Positions 34,391-43,788 of a DNA stretch of 64,000 nt are shown in pieces (positions within the stretch are counted from its first letter, which is position 1; the number at the start of each line of letters is the position of its first letter). Below the pieces are notes generated by a model. It was not told the DNA's origin. It made no database searches and saw nothing but the letters and a program-made list of their open reading frames with translations. This DNA comes from Saprospiraceae bacterium (GTDB taxonomy: Bacteria > Bacteroidota > Bacteroidia > Chitinophagales > Saprospiraceae): NCBI GenBank assembly GCA_013001595.1, contig JABDMH010000014.1:34416-98415 (forward strand). Reading direction: 5' to 3'. The translations under genes and the position numbers were made by a program.

Positions 34391-34756
34391 ATGAAATTGA
34401 TCACTGCAATTATTCGAACTACTCAATTGGACCAAATCCGGGAGGCCTTGGTCTTAAATGATATCACTAGAATTACTGTATGTCGCGTCTCTGGGCATGG
34501 CAGACAGAAAAATCGTGAGGAGATTTATCGTGGTAAGAAAGTAGTACCGAATCTGTCCCCAAAAATTAAATTGGAAATTGCCGTTAATGACGACTTTGTA
34601 GACCTGACCGTCAACACGATTATCAAAGCGGCAAAATCAACAAAAGGCTATGAAACCGATGAGGTGGGTACGATTGGAGACGGTAAAATATTCATAACAC
34701 CGATCGAAGAATGTATACGCATTCGCACCGATGAGCGAGGATCAGCCGCCATATAA
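34391..34756 (+). CDS. PII nitrogen-regulatory protein lacking the T-loop tyrosine
   Basis: 121 residues of the GlnB/GlnK family; aligns without gaps to E. coli GlnB through residue ~66. The T-loop start HGRQKNREEIYRGKK is kept, but position 51, the uridylylated Tyr of GlnB, is Val (RGKKVVPNLSPK). The B-loop region is longer than in enterics (KSTKGYETDEVGTIGDGKI). It follows amt by 10 bp and should block the ammonium channel when nitrogen is plentiful, sensing 2-oxoglutarate and ADP/ATP without uridylylation. glnK would be the conventional name, but the loss of Tyr51 leaves the symbol uncertain. Confidence 0.88.
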   Translation: MKLITAIIRTTQLDQIREALVLNDITRITVCRVSGHGRQKNREEIYRGKKVVPNLSPKIKLEIAVNDDFVDLTVNTIIKAAKSTKGYETDEVGTIGDGKIFITPIEECIRIRTDERGSAAI

Positions 34757-34855
34757 AATGAATTCAAGTCATACCTTTAACAGCTGTTAAGATAGCATAC
34801 GAAGTGTTCAGATTCCTTTTTTCAATGTTTCGTACTTTCAGCGAAAACCTGAAAA

Positions 34856-35440
34856 ATGGATAGAAGAGAAGCACTACGAAGAGCAGCGGTACTCAGCGGC
34901 GGCACACTTTCTTTTTCGCTAGTAACCTCGATTTTGAGTGGATGCACCGCGAAACCGCAGCTAAATTGGAAACCTAACTTTCATACTGCGGAGGAGGCCG
35001 ATGCCATATCTATAATTAGTGACATCATTCTCCCTGCTAGTGAATCTCCCTCTGCCAGTGATGCCAATGTGCCTTCTTTTCTGGACATGATCGCCCAAGA
35101 GTGCATGACCACTGCTGAAAAGTCTGCTTGGCGTGAAGGTCTACGCAAGCTGCTGGATGCATTTAAGGAACAAAAGGGAGTTACACTAAATATTGCAAGT
35201 GCCTCCGTACAATCCGAATTCATTCAAGAAGTGGATCAGCAAGCATTTACATCAAGTTCAGCCTTGTCCGAATACTACCGAATTTTCAAGAATCTAATAT
35301 TAGTAGGATATTTTACCTCAGAAAGTGTCATGAAAAATCATTTGGATTATCACGCCATCCCGGGTAGGTATGATGGATGCGTTCCGCATAATGGTCAGCC
35401 AACCTATATCGACAATAACGTTGAAGGTAGAATCGTATAG
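34856..35440 (+). CDS. Gluconate 2-dehydrogenase subunit 3-family protein, Tat-exported
   Basis: 194 residues. N-terminal MDRREALRRAAVLSGG is a Tat-type signal and the hydrophobic run ends ILSGC, a possible lipobox. The body matches the small (gamma/subunit 3) subunit of membrane gluconate 2-dehydrogenases: DIILPASESPSASDANVPSFLDMIA, and a conserved C-terminal GRYDGCVPHNGQPTY-like segment. It partners the GMC flavoprotein encoded 7 bp downstream and is probably needed for its export or stability. The cytochrome subunit is not present nearby. Confidence 0.83.
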   Translation: MDRREALRRAAVLSGGTLSFSLVTSILSGCTAKPQLNWKPNFHTAEEADAISIISDIILPASESPSASDANVPSFLDMIAQECMTTAEKSAWREGLRKLLDAFKEQKGVTLNIASASVQSEFIQEVDQQAFTSSSALSEYYRIFKNLILVGYFTSESVMKNHLDYHAIPGRYDGCVPHNGQPTYIDNNVEGRIV

Positions 35441-35447
35441 AAAAAAG

Positions 35448-37133
35448 ATGCAAAAGAACCAAGAATTTGATGCGATCGTAGTAGGATCGGGAATCACTGG
35501 TGGCTGGGCCGCTAAGGAACTGTGCGAGAAAGGAATGAAAACGCTGGTTTTGGAAAGGGGAAATCGCCTACCTCATCCTAATTACCCAGAGGCAAATACA
35601 GCTCCCTGGGAATTTCCCCATCGAGGTACTCGAACTGAATCGGATCGAAAAGAATATCCAATACAGAGCACGGTCTATGCCTTTAACGAAGGTACTCGAG
35701 ACTACTGGGTAAAGGATACAGAACATCCCTATACTTCCACTGCCGATGGGCCGTCCTATAAGTGGATCCGAGGTTACCACGAAGGTGGCAGATCAATCAT
35801 GTGGGGAAGGCAGTGCTATCGATGGAGTGATCTTGATTTTAACGCCAATGCAAAAGATGGCTATGGAGTCGACTGGCCGATCCGATACAAGGACATCGCA
35901 CCATGGTACAGCTATGTGGAAAAGTATGTGGGCATCAGTGGCCAGAAAGAGGGGCTTGCACAACTACCAGACGGTGAATTCTTGCCTCCATATGATATGA
36001 ACTGTGTGGAGGAACACGTAAAAAAAGGCATCGAACAGGTCTACCCTGACCGCAGGATGACCATTGGGCGGGTTGCCAACCTTACGGTCCCACATAATGG
36101 ACGTGGTCAATGTCAAAGGCGCAATTTATGCTATCGTGGATGTCCGTACGGAGCATATTTTAGCAGCCAGGCGGTGACACTTCCTGCTGCTGAAAATACC
36201 GGGAATATGACCTTCGTCGCAAATTCGGTGGTCACGAAACTTTTGTATGATAAAGATACCAGGCGGATTACCGGTGTCCATGTTCTTAATAGTCAAGACG
36301 GTACAGACATTGAATACAAGGCCAAAGTGGTGTTCCTCTGTGCTTCGACACTAAATAGTACATGGCTCCTACTCCATTCTGCCAATGAAGTATTCCCCAA
36401 AGGGTTGGCCAATAGTAGTGGTGCATTGGGAAAGTACCTAATGGATCACCAATATCAAGCGGGTGCATTCGCCACATTCGAAGGTTTTGATGACCAGTAT
36501 TATTTTGGTGGGCGCCCAAACGGCATATATCTTCCAAGATTTAGAAATGTCAGTGATCAACACCCCGACTTCATTCGAGGCTATGGCTACCAAGGAGGCG
36601 CAAGTCGTGAGGGAAGTCTAAGGGGTAGTGAAACCTCAGGCATCGGTAAGGATTTTAAGGATGAACTGATGAAGCCCGGTCCCTGGAATATGCGTTTACA
36701 CGGTTTCGGAGAAGTACTGCCGTACGCAGATAACTATATTACCCTCAATGAAGATGTGAAAGATGTGCATGGCTTACCCACATTATCCATTCATGTTAAG
36801 CATCGTGAAAACGAAGCGATTATGAGAAAAGACTTCATCAATCAGGCTATGGAAATGTTGGAGGCAGTTGGGGGGAAAGATGTTCAGTCTTTTAATGGTG
36901 TGGATCATCCAGGATTTGGAATACATGAGATGGGTACAGCACGTATGGGCAAAGATCCCAAGTCTTCGGTACTCAATCGTTGGAATCAGAGTCATGACAT
37001 TCCTAACCTTTTCATCACTGATGGATCTTGCATGGCCTCCGCAGCCTGTGTCAATCCTTCCATCACCTATATGGCACTAACAGCCCGCGCCGTGGACTAT
37101 GCCACCAAGGAACTAAATAAGCAAAATATCTAA
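35448..37133 (+). CDS. GMC-family FAD sugar dehydrogenase (large subunit)
   Basis: 561 residues from the ATG at 35448; earlier in-frame ATGs overlap the previous gene. The FAD-binding motif is DAIVVGSGITGGWAAKEL, and the C-terminal GMC block is HEMGTARMGKDP with ITDGSCMASAACVNPSITYMAL. Its own N-terminus lacks a signal, so it likely rides with the Tat-exported partner 7 bp upstream. It oxidises a sugar or sugar acid with electrons passed to a cytochrome. CQRRNLCYRGCPYG is a Cys cluster found in the gluconate dehydrogenase subgroup. Confidence 0.87.
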   Translation: MQKNQEFDAIVVGSGITGGWAAKELCEKGMKTLVLERGNRLPHPNYPEANTAPWEFPHRGTRTESDRKEYPIQSTVYAFNEGTRDYWVKDTEHPYTSTADGPSYKWIRGYHEGGRSIMWGRQCYRWSDLDFNANAKDGYGVDWPIRYKDIAPWYSYVEKYVGISGQKEGLAQLPDGEFLPPYDMNCVEEHVKKGIEQVYPDRRMTIGRVANLTVPHNGRGQCQRRNLCYRGCPYGAYFSSQAVTLPAAENTGNMTFVANSVVTKLLYDKDTRRITGVHVLNSQDGTDIEYKAKVVFLCASTLNSTWLLLHSANEVFPKGLANSSGALGKYLMDHQYQAGAFATFEGFDDQYYFGGRPNGIYLPRFRNVSDQHPDFIRGYGYQGGASREGSLRGSETSGIGKDFKDELMKPGPWNMRLHGFGEVLPYADNYITLNEDVKDVHGLPTLSIHVKHRENEAIMRKDFINQAMEMLEAVGGKDVQSFNGVDHPGFGIHEMGTARMGKDPKSSVLNRWNQSHDIPNLFITDGSCMASAACVNPSITYMALTARAVDYATKELNKQNI

Positions 37134-37136
37134 GAC

Positions 37137-38429
37137 ATGCGCAAAACTTCAAGAAGCTGCCTAGACGTACTTGTCCTCTTTTTATGTTGGACAACTCTAT
37201 TGGGACAATCCAATGGTCTTGTCCTATCTGAAACATCTCCTGGTTCAGTATCCATGTCAGCAGAACGATTGGCAAGAATTGATGCTATGTGTAAAAAAGC
37301 AGTGGATGATGGAAATATTCCAGGAGTTGTAGCGCTAGTGGCACGCCGTGGCAAAATCGTTTACCACGAAGCTTTTGGTCAGGCTGACGCAGTCACCAAA
37401 CGAGCGTTGAAGCGAGATGATATTTTCAGAATAGCGTCCCAAAGTAAAGCCATTACAGCTACTGCTGTGATGATCCTTTATGAAGAAGGGCATTTTCAAT
37501 TAGATGATCCCATATCTAAATACATCCCAGCCTTTTCAAATCCTCAGGTACTCAATACTTTTCGTTATAGCGATACAACTTACACTGCGAGACCTGCATT
37601 AAGAGAAATCACCATACGCCACCTGCTCACACATACGTCGGGCATTGGATATGGATTTATTGATGGTGATGAGCGCTTTCAGATGCTTTATCACAAAGCG
37701 GGAGTGACTGATGCTTTTTCGGCTGAGCCAATTACGATAGAAGAAAGTATGTTGAAATTGGCCGAATTGCCATTACACCATGACCCAGGGGAGAAGTATA
37801 CCTACAGTGAAGGCTTAGATGTACTGGGTTATTTAATTGAGGTTATTTCAGGTCAGTCTTTTGCTCAATTTCTCAAGGCTCGCTTATTTGATCCATTGGA
37901 GATGAATGATACTCATTTTTATCTGCCAACCGAAAAAGCTGGTCGACTCGTAGCTGTGCAAACTAAGTCGGATGATCAATGGAAAAACTTCACCACGGAT
38001 GCGTATAACATAAATTACCCGATAGAAGGTGCTAAATCCTATTATTCTGGTGGTGCTGGCCTTTCCAGCACAGCCAAAGATTATGCTAAGTTTTTACAAA
38101 TGTATCTCAATGATGGTGGGTTCAATGGTCACCGAATACTGAGTAGAACGACGATTGATTTCATGATGGATAATCAATTTGACAATATTTGGTCTGATAC
38201 CGAAAACTATGTTGGTCTTGCTTTTGGTGTGACTACAAAGAAGGGGGAAGCAACTGGGCATAGTGGTTCCGAAGGCACATTTCGCTGGGGTGGATATTAT
38301 AATACACAGTATTGGGCAGATCCAGAGGAAGGATTGATCGGCGTGATCATGAAACAAACCCGTGGTCCAATCTCTGATCCCACAAATTGGAAATTTAAAA
38401 TTCTGGCTACTGCTGCCATCGATGACTAG
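37137..38429 (+). CDS. Beta-lactamase-family serine hydrolase, secreted
   Basis: 430 residues with a Sec signal (cleavage after TTLLGQS region). The SxxK motif is ASQSKAIT and the tyrosine motif is KYTYSEGLDVLGYL (Tyr-Ser), the pattern of class C beta-lactamase/EstB-type esterases. The third motif, usually HxG or KTG, is EATGHSGSEGTFRWGG (HSG). It starts 3 bp after the GMC gene stop and is probably in the same operon. Function may be an esterase or peptide hydrolase; resistance cannot be inferred. Confidence 0.83.
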   Translation: MRKTSRSCLDVLVLFLCWTTLLGQSNGLVLSETSPGSVSMSAERLARIDAMCKKAVDDGNIPGVVALVARRGKIVYHEAFGQADAVTKRALKRDDIFRIASQSKAITATAVMILYEEGHFQLDDPISKYIPAFSNPQVLNTFRYSDTTYTARPALREITIRHLLTHTSGIGYGFIDGDERFQMLYHKAGVTDAFSAEPITIEESMLKLAELPLHHDPGEKYTYSEGLDVLGYLIEVISGQSFAQFLKARLFDPLEMNDTHFYLPTEKAGRLVAVQTKSDDQWKNFTTDAYNINYPIEGAKSYYSGGAGLSSTAKDYAKFLQMYLNDGGFNGHRILSRTTIDFMMDNQFDNIWSDTENYVGLAFGVTTKKGEATGHSGSEGTFRWGGYYNTQYWADPEEGLIGVIMKQTRGPISDPTNWKFKILATAAIDD

Positions 38430-38495
38430 TGGATTGTAACATTCAGATGATGATTTTAAATCGAAATTATTTTGTGGCAGATCAAATCTCGGATG

Positions 38496-38592
38496 CCGAC
38501 CGAAGCGTCGGTAGAACCAATTGCGCGCACCCGCCCGAACGATTTCAGTCAGGCGCGGTAGCTTTAGCTACGTACCCCGATAGCGATCGGGG
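38496..38592. repeat. Cluster of GC-rich REP-like hairpins
   Basis: Between two convergent genes lie three GC-rich inverted repeats: CCGAC/GTCGG (38496-38511), GTAGCT-TT-AGCTAC (38558-38571) and CCCCGAT-AGCG-ATCGGGG (38575-38592). The last is the hairpin type repeated in many Cytophagales genomes. The surroundings are AT-rich, so these stand out. Possible roles: bidirectional terminator, mRNA-stabilising stem, or REP element. No transposase gene lies next to it. Confidence 0.6.
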
Positions 38593-38704
38593 TTTGATGA
38601 TGAAGAGCTGGCGCAAAAGAAACCAATTGATATGCTTAATTTGATTGTTGCAGTCCAATAGCGAGAGAACTTACCTGCTAACAGGATATATCTATTTCCT
38701 TGAT

Positions 38705-40891
38705 TCAGATGATAAGTAGTCCATGATTCCTCAACCCATTCCAGGAATCTGTCCTGGAGAAATCAGAAAATAAATGGGATGTATTTTCTTCCAAATTGGC
38801 CACTAGTTCAGCCAGCTGTGTTCGCTTATAATTATGCTGCCTAATCCTTGGCAGGAAACCGTCTAACCACTTTGCCGTATTGGAATCAACAGTTAATTCC
38901 AGTGTTCCATTGATGGTGGCTAGTTCACATGCATGAATTTCTTCGTTACTATCACAAATAAATGAATTCACTTCGCCACCCAACCATATCACCAGTGCAT
39001 CTTTTCGACTTGGTTGCTCACTGGATGAGCTTGCCAGCACTTGCGAAAGAAAATCCGGTGCGATCGTAGTTTCCAAAACCTCAAAGTCAAACCATTCTGA
39101 TAGCGGTAATTCCAGCCCAACTCCTTGCATATAATTGTATAAAGACTTCGTAAGTCCTGGGCCATAGACGGCATGGTCGGCACCTATTTCATCTCTATGG
39201 TCTAAGTCATTGTGAGCAAACCCAGCAAACTCCGGACCAGCTATCTGCACAGAAAAAGCCGGGGGATCAATGCCAACTGGACTATGCGCCGTCATCGCAA
39301 AGCGATGCCAAAATGCGGATTGAATAATATCTAGATCAAACATCTGACGCACCATCTCCAAGGAATCAATTGTTTCTTGCTCAGTCTGTGTGGGAAAACC
39401 ATACATTAAGTATGCATGCACCATAATCCCTGATTGGGTGAATGCCTGAGACACTCGCGCCACTTGACCTACCGTTACTCCTTTCTTAATGAGACCTAAA
39501 AGACGATCGGAAGCCACCTCGAGACCTCCCGATATGGCAATGCAACCCGATGCATGTAGGAGTTTGCACAGATCGGGAGTAAAGCGATTCTCAAAGCGAA
39601 TATTAGTCCACCAAGTAATCTTTATCTTACGAGAAATCAATGCTATTGCCAGGTCACGGAGTAGAGCAGGGGGTGCAGCCTCATCCACAAAATGAAACCC
39701 AGTGCGTCCTGTTTGGCTGATGATTTCACTGATGCGATCACAAATCATTGATGCGGATACAGGCTCATACCTGGAAATATAATCCAAACTAATATCACAA
39801 AATGTACATTTCCCCCAATAACAACCATGAGCTAAGGTCAACTTATTCCAAAAACCATCACTCCACAGACGGTGCATGGGATTGGGTACCTCTATCATCG
39901 ACAGATATCGATCGATAGGTAGATCACCATAATCTGGAGTGCCTACATCCCGCTGAGGGACATCCAACTCAGCCGCACCATCGATAAACTGCACCACCCC
40001 AGCCTCCATCATGAAAGTGCGCTTCAAATCAGTGGACTTGCGTTTGCCCAATAAAAATTCAACTAGACATAATAAAGGAGCCTCGCCATCATCAAGGCAA
40101 AGAAAATCGATATAGCTAAAGAGTCGCTCTTCCGCAACGGTGCGCAATTCTGTATTGCAATAACCACCACCCATCGCAACTTTTATATTAGGGTATTTCC
40201 GTTTGATAAATTGCCCACATTTCAAAGCAGCAAAAAGATTGCCGGGAAATGGTACTGTCAAGCAAACTAGAGCAGGTCTATTTGTTATGACCGATTGCTC
40301 TAATAAATTCAAATAGATCTCATCAATAAAAGTTTGCCCTGAAGTTAGTTCTACATCGATGGGTCTAAAATCTGACAAAGAAGTCGAAAGTTGCTCTGCA
40401 TATCTACTAAATCCAAAGTGAGGATCGATCGTAGTGGAAATAAAATCTGTGAGATCTTCTAGAAAAAGGGTACAAAGGTGCTTAGCGCGATCTTGTATGC
40501 CCATGTTACCAAAAGCCCAGTCTTGATCATCTAAACCAGCAAACCTGGATGCCGTCGGCAAATAACTTCCGGCACAAATAATATGAGCAAAAGTGGGATC
40601 GGCATTCTGCAAGAAGTATATTACAGGATCAATTCTTTCTAAATACAAATACCTGTTCGCAAAAATCAGAGCATTATTCTCTGACAATTCCAAATCATTT
40701 CCACTTACCAAAGAAAAAACTCGTGTCAGTTGCTTATTGGTGAAAAGTGCCAACATAGTTTCTAAGCTCAGATCTACTTGTTGAGCACCGATCTTTTGTT
40801 GCTTTAAAAACCCCTTCAAATAGGCAGTTGCTGGATACGGCGTGTTAGGCTGGGTAAAGGGTGGAGTAACCAGCAATACATTCACTGACAT
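38705..40891 (-). CDS. B12-binding-domain radical SAM protein
   Basis: 728 residues, cytosolic. The N-terminal ~270 residues resemble a cobalamin-binding domain (VLLVTPPFTQPNTPYPATAYLKGF, then VAMGGGYCNTELR). The radical SAM core holds Cys357, Cys362 and Cys365 in AHGCYWGKCTFCDIS, a CX4CX2C spacing instead of CX3CX2C. Other SAM-domain blocks include GGLEVASDRLLGLIKKGVTV and HAYLMYGFPTQTEQE. The C-terminal ~200 residues are not recognised. Such proteins methylate or rearrange unreactive carbons. It stands alone on the strand with no peptide precursor or cluster partner, so the substrate is unknown. Confidence 0.82.
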   Translation of the reverse strand: MSVNVLLVTPPFTQPNTPYPATAYLKGFLKQQKIGAQQVDLSLETMLALFTNKQLTRVFSLVSGNDLELSENNALIFANRYLYLERIDPVIYFLQNADPTFAHIICAGSYLPTASRFAGLDDQDWAFGNMGIQDRAKHLCTLFLEDLTDFISTTIDPHFGFSRYAEQLSTSLSDFRPIDVELTSGQTFIDEIYLNLLEQSVITNRPALVCLTVPFPGNLFAALKCGQFIKRKYPNIKVAMGGGYCNTELRTVAEERLFSYIDFLCLDDGEAPLLCLVEFLLGKRKSTDLKRTFMMEAGVVQFIDGAAELDVPQRDVGTPDYGDLPIDRYLSMIEVPNPMHRLWSDGFWNKLTLAHGCYWGKCTFCDISLDYISRYEPVSASMICDRISEIISQTGRTGFHFVDEAAPPALLRDLAIALISRKIKITWWTNIRFENRFTPDLCKLLHASGCIAISGGLEVASDRLLGLIKKGVTVGQVARVSQAFTQSGIMVHAYLMYGFPTQTEQETIDSLEMVRQMFDLDIIQSAFWHRFAMTAHSPVGIDPPAFSVQIAGPEFAGFAHNDLDHRDEIGADHAVYGPGLTKSLYNYMQGVGLELPLSEWFDFEVLETTIAPDFLSQVLASSSSEQPSRKDALVIWLGGEVNSFICDSNEEIHACELATINGTLELTVDSNTAKWLDGFLPRIRQHNYKRTQLAELVANLEENTSHLFSDFSRTDSWNGLRNHGLLII

Positions 40892-40996
40892 AATGCAAAA
40901 TTAGCACCATTAATGAGAATTGGTTGTACTTGATAAAACTCTATAAGCAACCCATCCAAATCTGTATAAATAATCATATAAGACTTGTAGAAACCA

Positions 40997-42550
40997 TCAA
41001 TAGCTAAATTGATTGTTATAGGAGGCAACCATCTCATCCAGAACATCAGGATTATCTTTTGATAAATCGTTGAGCTCTGTAGGATCTTCGATCATATCAT
41101 AGAGTTCCCAGTCTGCTCCGTTTTCTCGTACAATTTTCCACTTACCGTTGCGAAACATCCGAAAACGTTCTTTATGCCCAGAGATTAATGAACCACGATC
41201 TGCTGGTTTATCTCCGGTAAATATTGGAAAGAGAGATCGTCCATCCAACGGAAGTGTTTCCTGTCCATATCTTTCTGCAGGATAGTTGATGTCCGCGATA
41301 TCCAGAAAGGTAGGAAAGAGATCAGCGACATGACCTATAGAATCCGTGATTTGGTTTGGCTCGATGACATTTGGCCAATGGGCAATAAAGTGTGTATTCG
41401 CACCTCCTTCATGTCCATTTTGCTTATACAGGCGATATGGAGTATTTCCAACGTTTGCCCAGGGAGTGGATAAACAGCGATACGACTCTGTCGGACCAGG
41501 TGGAACATCAAAATCTTTATTGCTATCAAATGGACAGGAGCCATTGTCAGAAAAAAATACAATTAGTGTATTTTCCATGTCTCCAGCAGCTTCCACACGG
41601 TCCAACACCCGACCAATATTCTGATCCATGCGATCTATCATTGCTGCAAAAACCGCCATCTCCAAATCCTTTTCATCCTGCTCCTTTTTGGATAATGAGT
41701 CCCATGGAAAATACTTGGAGAATCTTTCACGAATTTCTGGCCAACCATCCGGAGCCCCCCGAAACTGATTGGTATTATCTGACGGTGGAGAAATCTTTGT
41801 GTACTGATGAAGAATACCCATATCCTTCATCTGCTCAAATCGTTCGTTTCTCACCTGATCCCATCCCCTCGCATATTTTCCTCGATACTTAGCTACGTCT
41901 TCTGGACGCGCCTGCAATGGATAATGTGCGGCGTGATAGGGTAATAACAGAAAATAAGGTTGGTCGCGTTCGATCATTAAGTCTAAATAATCCAACGCAT
42001 AGTCAGTAATAAAATCAGTTTTGTATTTAGGTTCTATGTTGGCTTTAATGTCATCTGCATCGAGCTCTACGCCATTCAAGTAAAATGGACGTTCAAATTT
42101 TCCAGAAGGTGGAACAAAATACTCTGTGGTAGCCCAAAAAGTAAAGGCATTTTCAAAAGTTTCTGCGAAATAGCATCGCTGTGGCACCCAAGGATCAAAA
42201 TGCTCCTTCCCGCTCATCATTGCGGAATATCCGACCTCCTTCAACAAAGGCACAAATGAGATCGATCGTTCATCCCCTTGAAACAATCCCGTGATCATGG
42301 TTGATCTAGTTGGATTACATTTGGCCATGTTATAAAAATTCCGAAAACGCATGCCATTTTCTGCCAGTCGATCCAGGTTGTGAGTTTCGATTTCCGCACC
42401 GTAACATCCGATATCCGCATATCCTATGTCATCACCAATAATCACAATAATATTGGGACGATCATCGACTTGATTGGCAGCCCCATTTTGACCATTAGAG
42501 GGATACCATACAATCAGATATGCGATAAAAATTATAAGGCTGCGGTACAT
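40997..42550 (-). CDS. Type I sulfatase, secreted
   Basis: 517 residues from the ATG at 42550, whose signal peptide ends SNGQ; an earlier start would add eight residues. The formylglycine motif is CNPTRST (Cys78), and metal-binding blocks are IIVIIGDDIGYADIG, SDNGSCPFD and the HEGG-type segment GHEGGANTHFIAH. Full set of type I sulfatase residues, so active if matured by a formylglycine-generating enzyme (gene not in the window). It would remove sulfate from carbohydrate or aryl substrates in the periplasm. Confidence 0.9.
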   Translation of the reverse strand: MYRSLIIFIAYLIVWYPSNGQNGAANQVDDRPNIIVIIGDDIGYADIGCYGAEIETHNLDRLAENGMRFRNFYNMAKCNPTRSTMITGLFQGDERSISFVPLLKEVGYSAMMSGKEHFDPWVPQRCYFAETFENAFTFWATTEYFVPPSGKFERPFYLNGVELDADDIKANIEPKYKTDFITDYALDYLDLMIERDQPYFLLLPYHAAHYPLQARPEDVAKYRGKYARGWDQVRNERFEQMKDMGILHQYTKISPPSDNTNQFRGAPDGWPEIRERFSKYFPWDSLSKKEQDEKDLEMAVFAAMIDRMDQNIGRVLDRVEAAGDMENTLIVFFSDNGSCPFDSNKDFDVPPGPTESYRCLSTPWANVGNTPYRLYKQNGHEGGANTHFIAHWPNVIEPNQITDSIGHVADLFPTFLDIADINYPAERYGQETLPLDGRSLFPIFTGDKPADRGSLISGHKERFRMFRNGKWKIVRENGADWELYDMIEDPTELNDLSKDNPDVLDEMVASYNNQFSY

Positions 42551-42630
42551 CTTTTCAAAGATTAACATTTTCACGAAAATGGTTTTTGCAAGGGACTAAA
42601 GTAAATAAAAATAGCATTTTGGTTTCAGGA

Positions 42631-42849
42631 CTAAGGGCATCTAGATTCAGAGTACTGCAACTGAGATTTACCACAAAGCACGCTGAATTCATCAATACAT
42701 GTAGTTACTATTTCTTTGATGGCCTGTCGTTGGGTATGAAATAACCCAATGTCTCCAACGGCAAAACAAATGGCCAGTGCGATGATGGAATTACGCATAC
42801 TACCTGTTAGATTGTCAAGGTATCCAAACATCACCAGACCGCACATCAT
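42631..42849 (-). CDS. Possible small membrane protein (uncertain)
   Basis: A frame of 72 codons from the ATG at 42849 has a hydrophobic stretch (IIALAICFAVGDIGLF) and a helix-like tail with several Cys. It fills the 446-bp gap between the sulfatase and nitrilase genes, on the same strand as both. No family, no clear ribosome site and short length leave it doubtful. Confidence 0.2.
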   Translation of the reverse strand: MMCGLVMFGYLDNLTGSMRNSIIALAICFAVGDIGLFHTQRQAIKEIVTTCIDEFSVLCGKSQLQYSESRCP

Positions 42850-42996
42850 GGTCGCTATGTTATTTTGTCTCAAGTTGGTATGCACATTGATCCAATAAAA
42901 TACATATTATGGACAGGTAAGCTTGAAATATTCTATGATTAACAGCACGTACAAGAATTTCTCAACAAGAGAAAAAATCCCTGGTTGTTCAAGATA

Positions 42997-43788
42997 TCAA
43001 TCTTGGCCGATCGCCACTTGTACGTAATAAAGCTGATGGTCAGTATCTGAATAAGGGCACTGATACACCTTCCCCGAGGCATGTACTACCAAGGACGAGC
43101 CAATGCATTGCCATCCAGACCATGCGCCACTCCTAACACAGCCCGTATTGCTGACACCTACAACAGGTATGCTGTATTTGGCGGCAATAGCCCCATAGGA
43201 CGCCATCCATTCTTGTCCATAAGGTGTCTTCTTCTGATCAAAGTCTGGTGGCACTGCCCAACTGCAAGGAGACAAAATGATCTCAGCACCGATGGCTGCT
43301 TGGGCAAAGCCTACATCTTGATACTCCGGCAGCAGGTCCGCACATATGTTGATGCCCACCCTACCCAATTGGGTATTTACAATACCGATATCTTGTCCTC
43401 TTTGATAGATGTGCTGTGCGATATCTAGTATGTTGATCTTACGGTGTCTGGCAAGCAAGTCACCACCATCGTCTAGCAGGATAGCGGTATTATAAACCGC
43501 CCCCTCGGCCTTTTCGGTGAGCCCAGCTACCACATGGATTGAATTTGCCATTGCTGCCTCAGCAAGCAGTTCGCTTCTTGGTCCTGGAATAGATTCCGCC
43601 TTGGTGGTTGCAGAAAGATCCGTCCATCCCAAATCAAGACATTCCGGCAAGACTATGATGTCACATCCTTCGGCACCCGCTCTTTCAACAAGCCCAATGG
43701 CATTATGTATGTTCAGCTCATCGTCGCCTGGAATTATATGCATTTGACCGATGCCAACAGATAATATGCGCACTGTAGCATTCGTCAT
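42997..43788 (-). CDS. Carbon-nitrogen hydrolase (nitrilase superfamily)
   Basis: 263 residues with the Glu-Lys-Cys triad: Glu in IIVLPECLDLGW, Lys in LARHRKINIL, Cys in GINICADLLPE. The overall order and length fit amidases such as N-carbamoyl amino acid or omega-amidases; cytosolic, no signal. It overlaps the upstream lactonase gene by 4 bp (ATGA), so the pair is translationally coupled. This points to a joint pathway for an amide or lactone breakdown product, though the substrate is not evident. Confidence 0.86.
   Translation of the reverse strand: MTNATVRILSVGIGQMHIIPGDDELNIHNAIGLVERAGAEGCDIIVLPECLDLGWTDLSATTKAESIPGPRSELLAEAAMANSIHVVAGLTEKAEGAVYNTAILLDDGGDLLARHRKINILDIAQHIYQRGQDIGIVNTQLGRVGINICADLLPEYQDVGFAQAAIGAEIILSPCSWAVPPDFDQKKTPYGQEWMASYGAIAAKYSIPVVGVSNTGCVRSGAWSGWQCIGSSLVVHASGKVYQCPYSDTDHQLYYVQVAIGQD

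Noticed and set aside
40896..40903. Minus-strand TAnnTTTG-like -7 box just before the radical SAM start
   Set aside because: It is only 5 bp from the ATG, which would demand a leaderless transcript, and no -33 element is seen.
41392..41892. 166-codon plus-strand ORF inside the sulfatase gene
   Set aside because: It is antisense to a complete sulfatase with an intact active site and has no family features.
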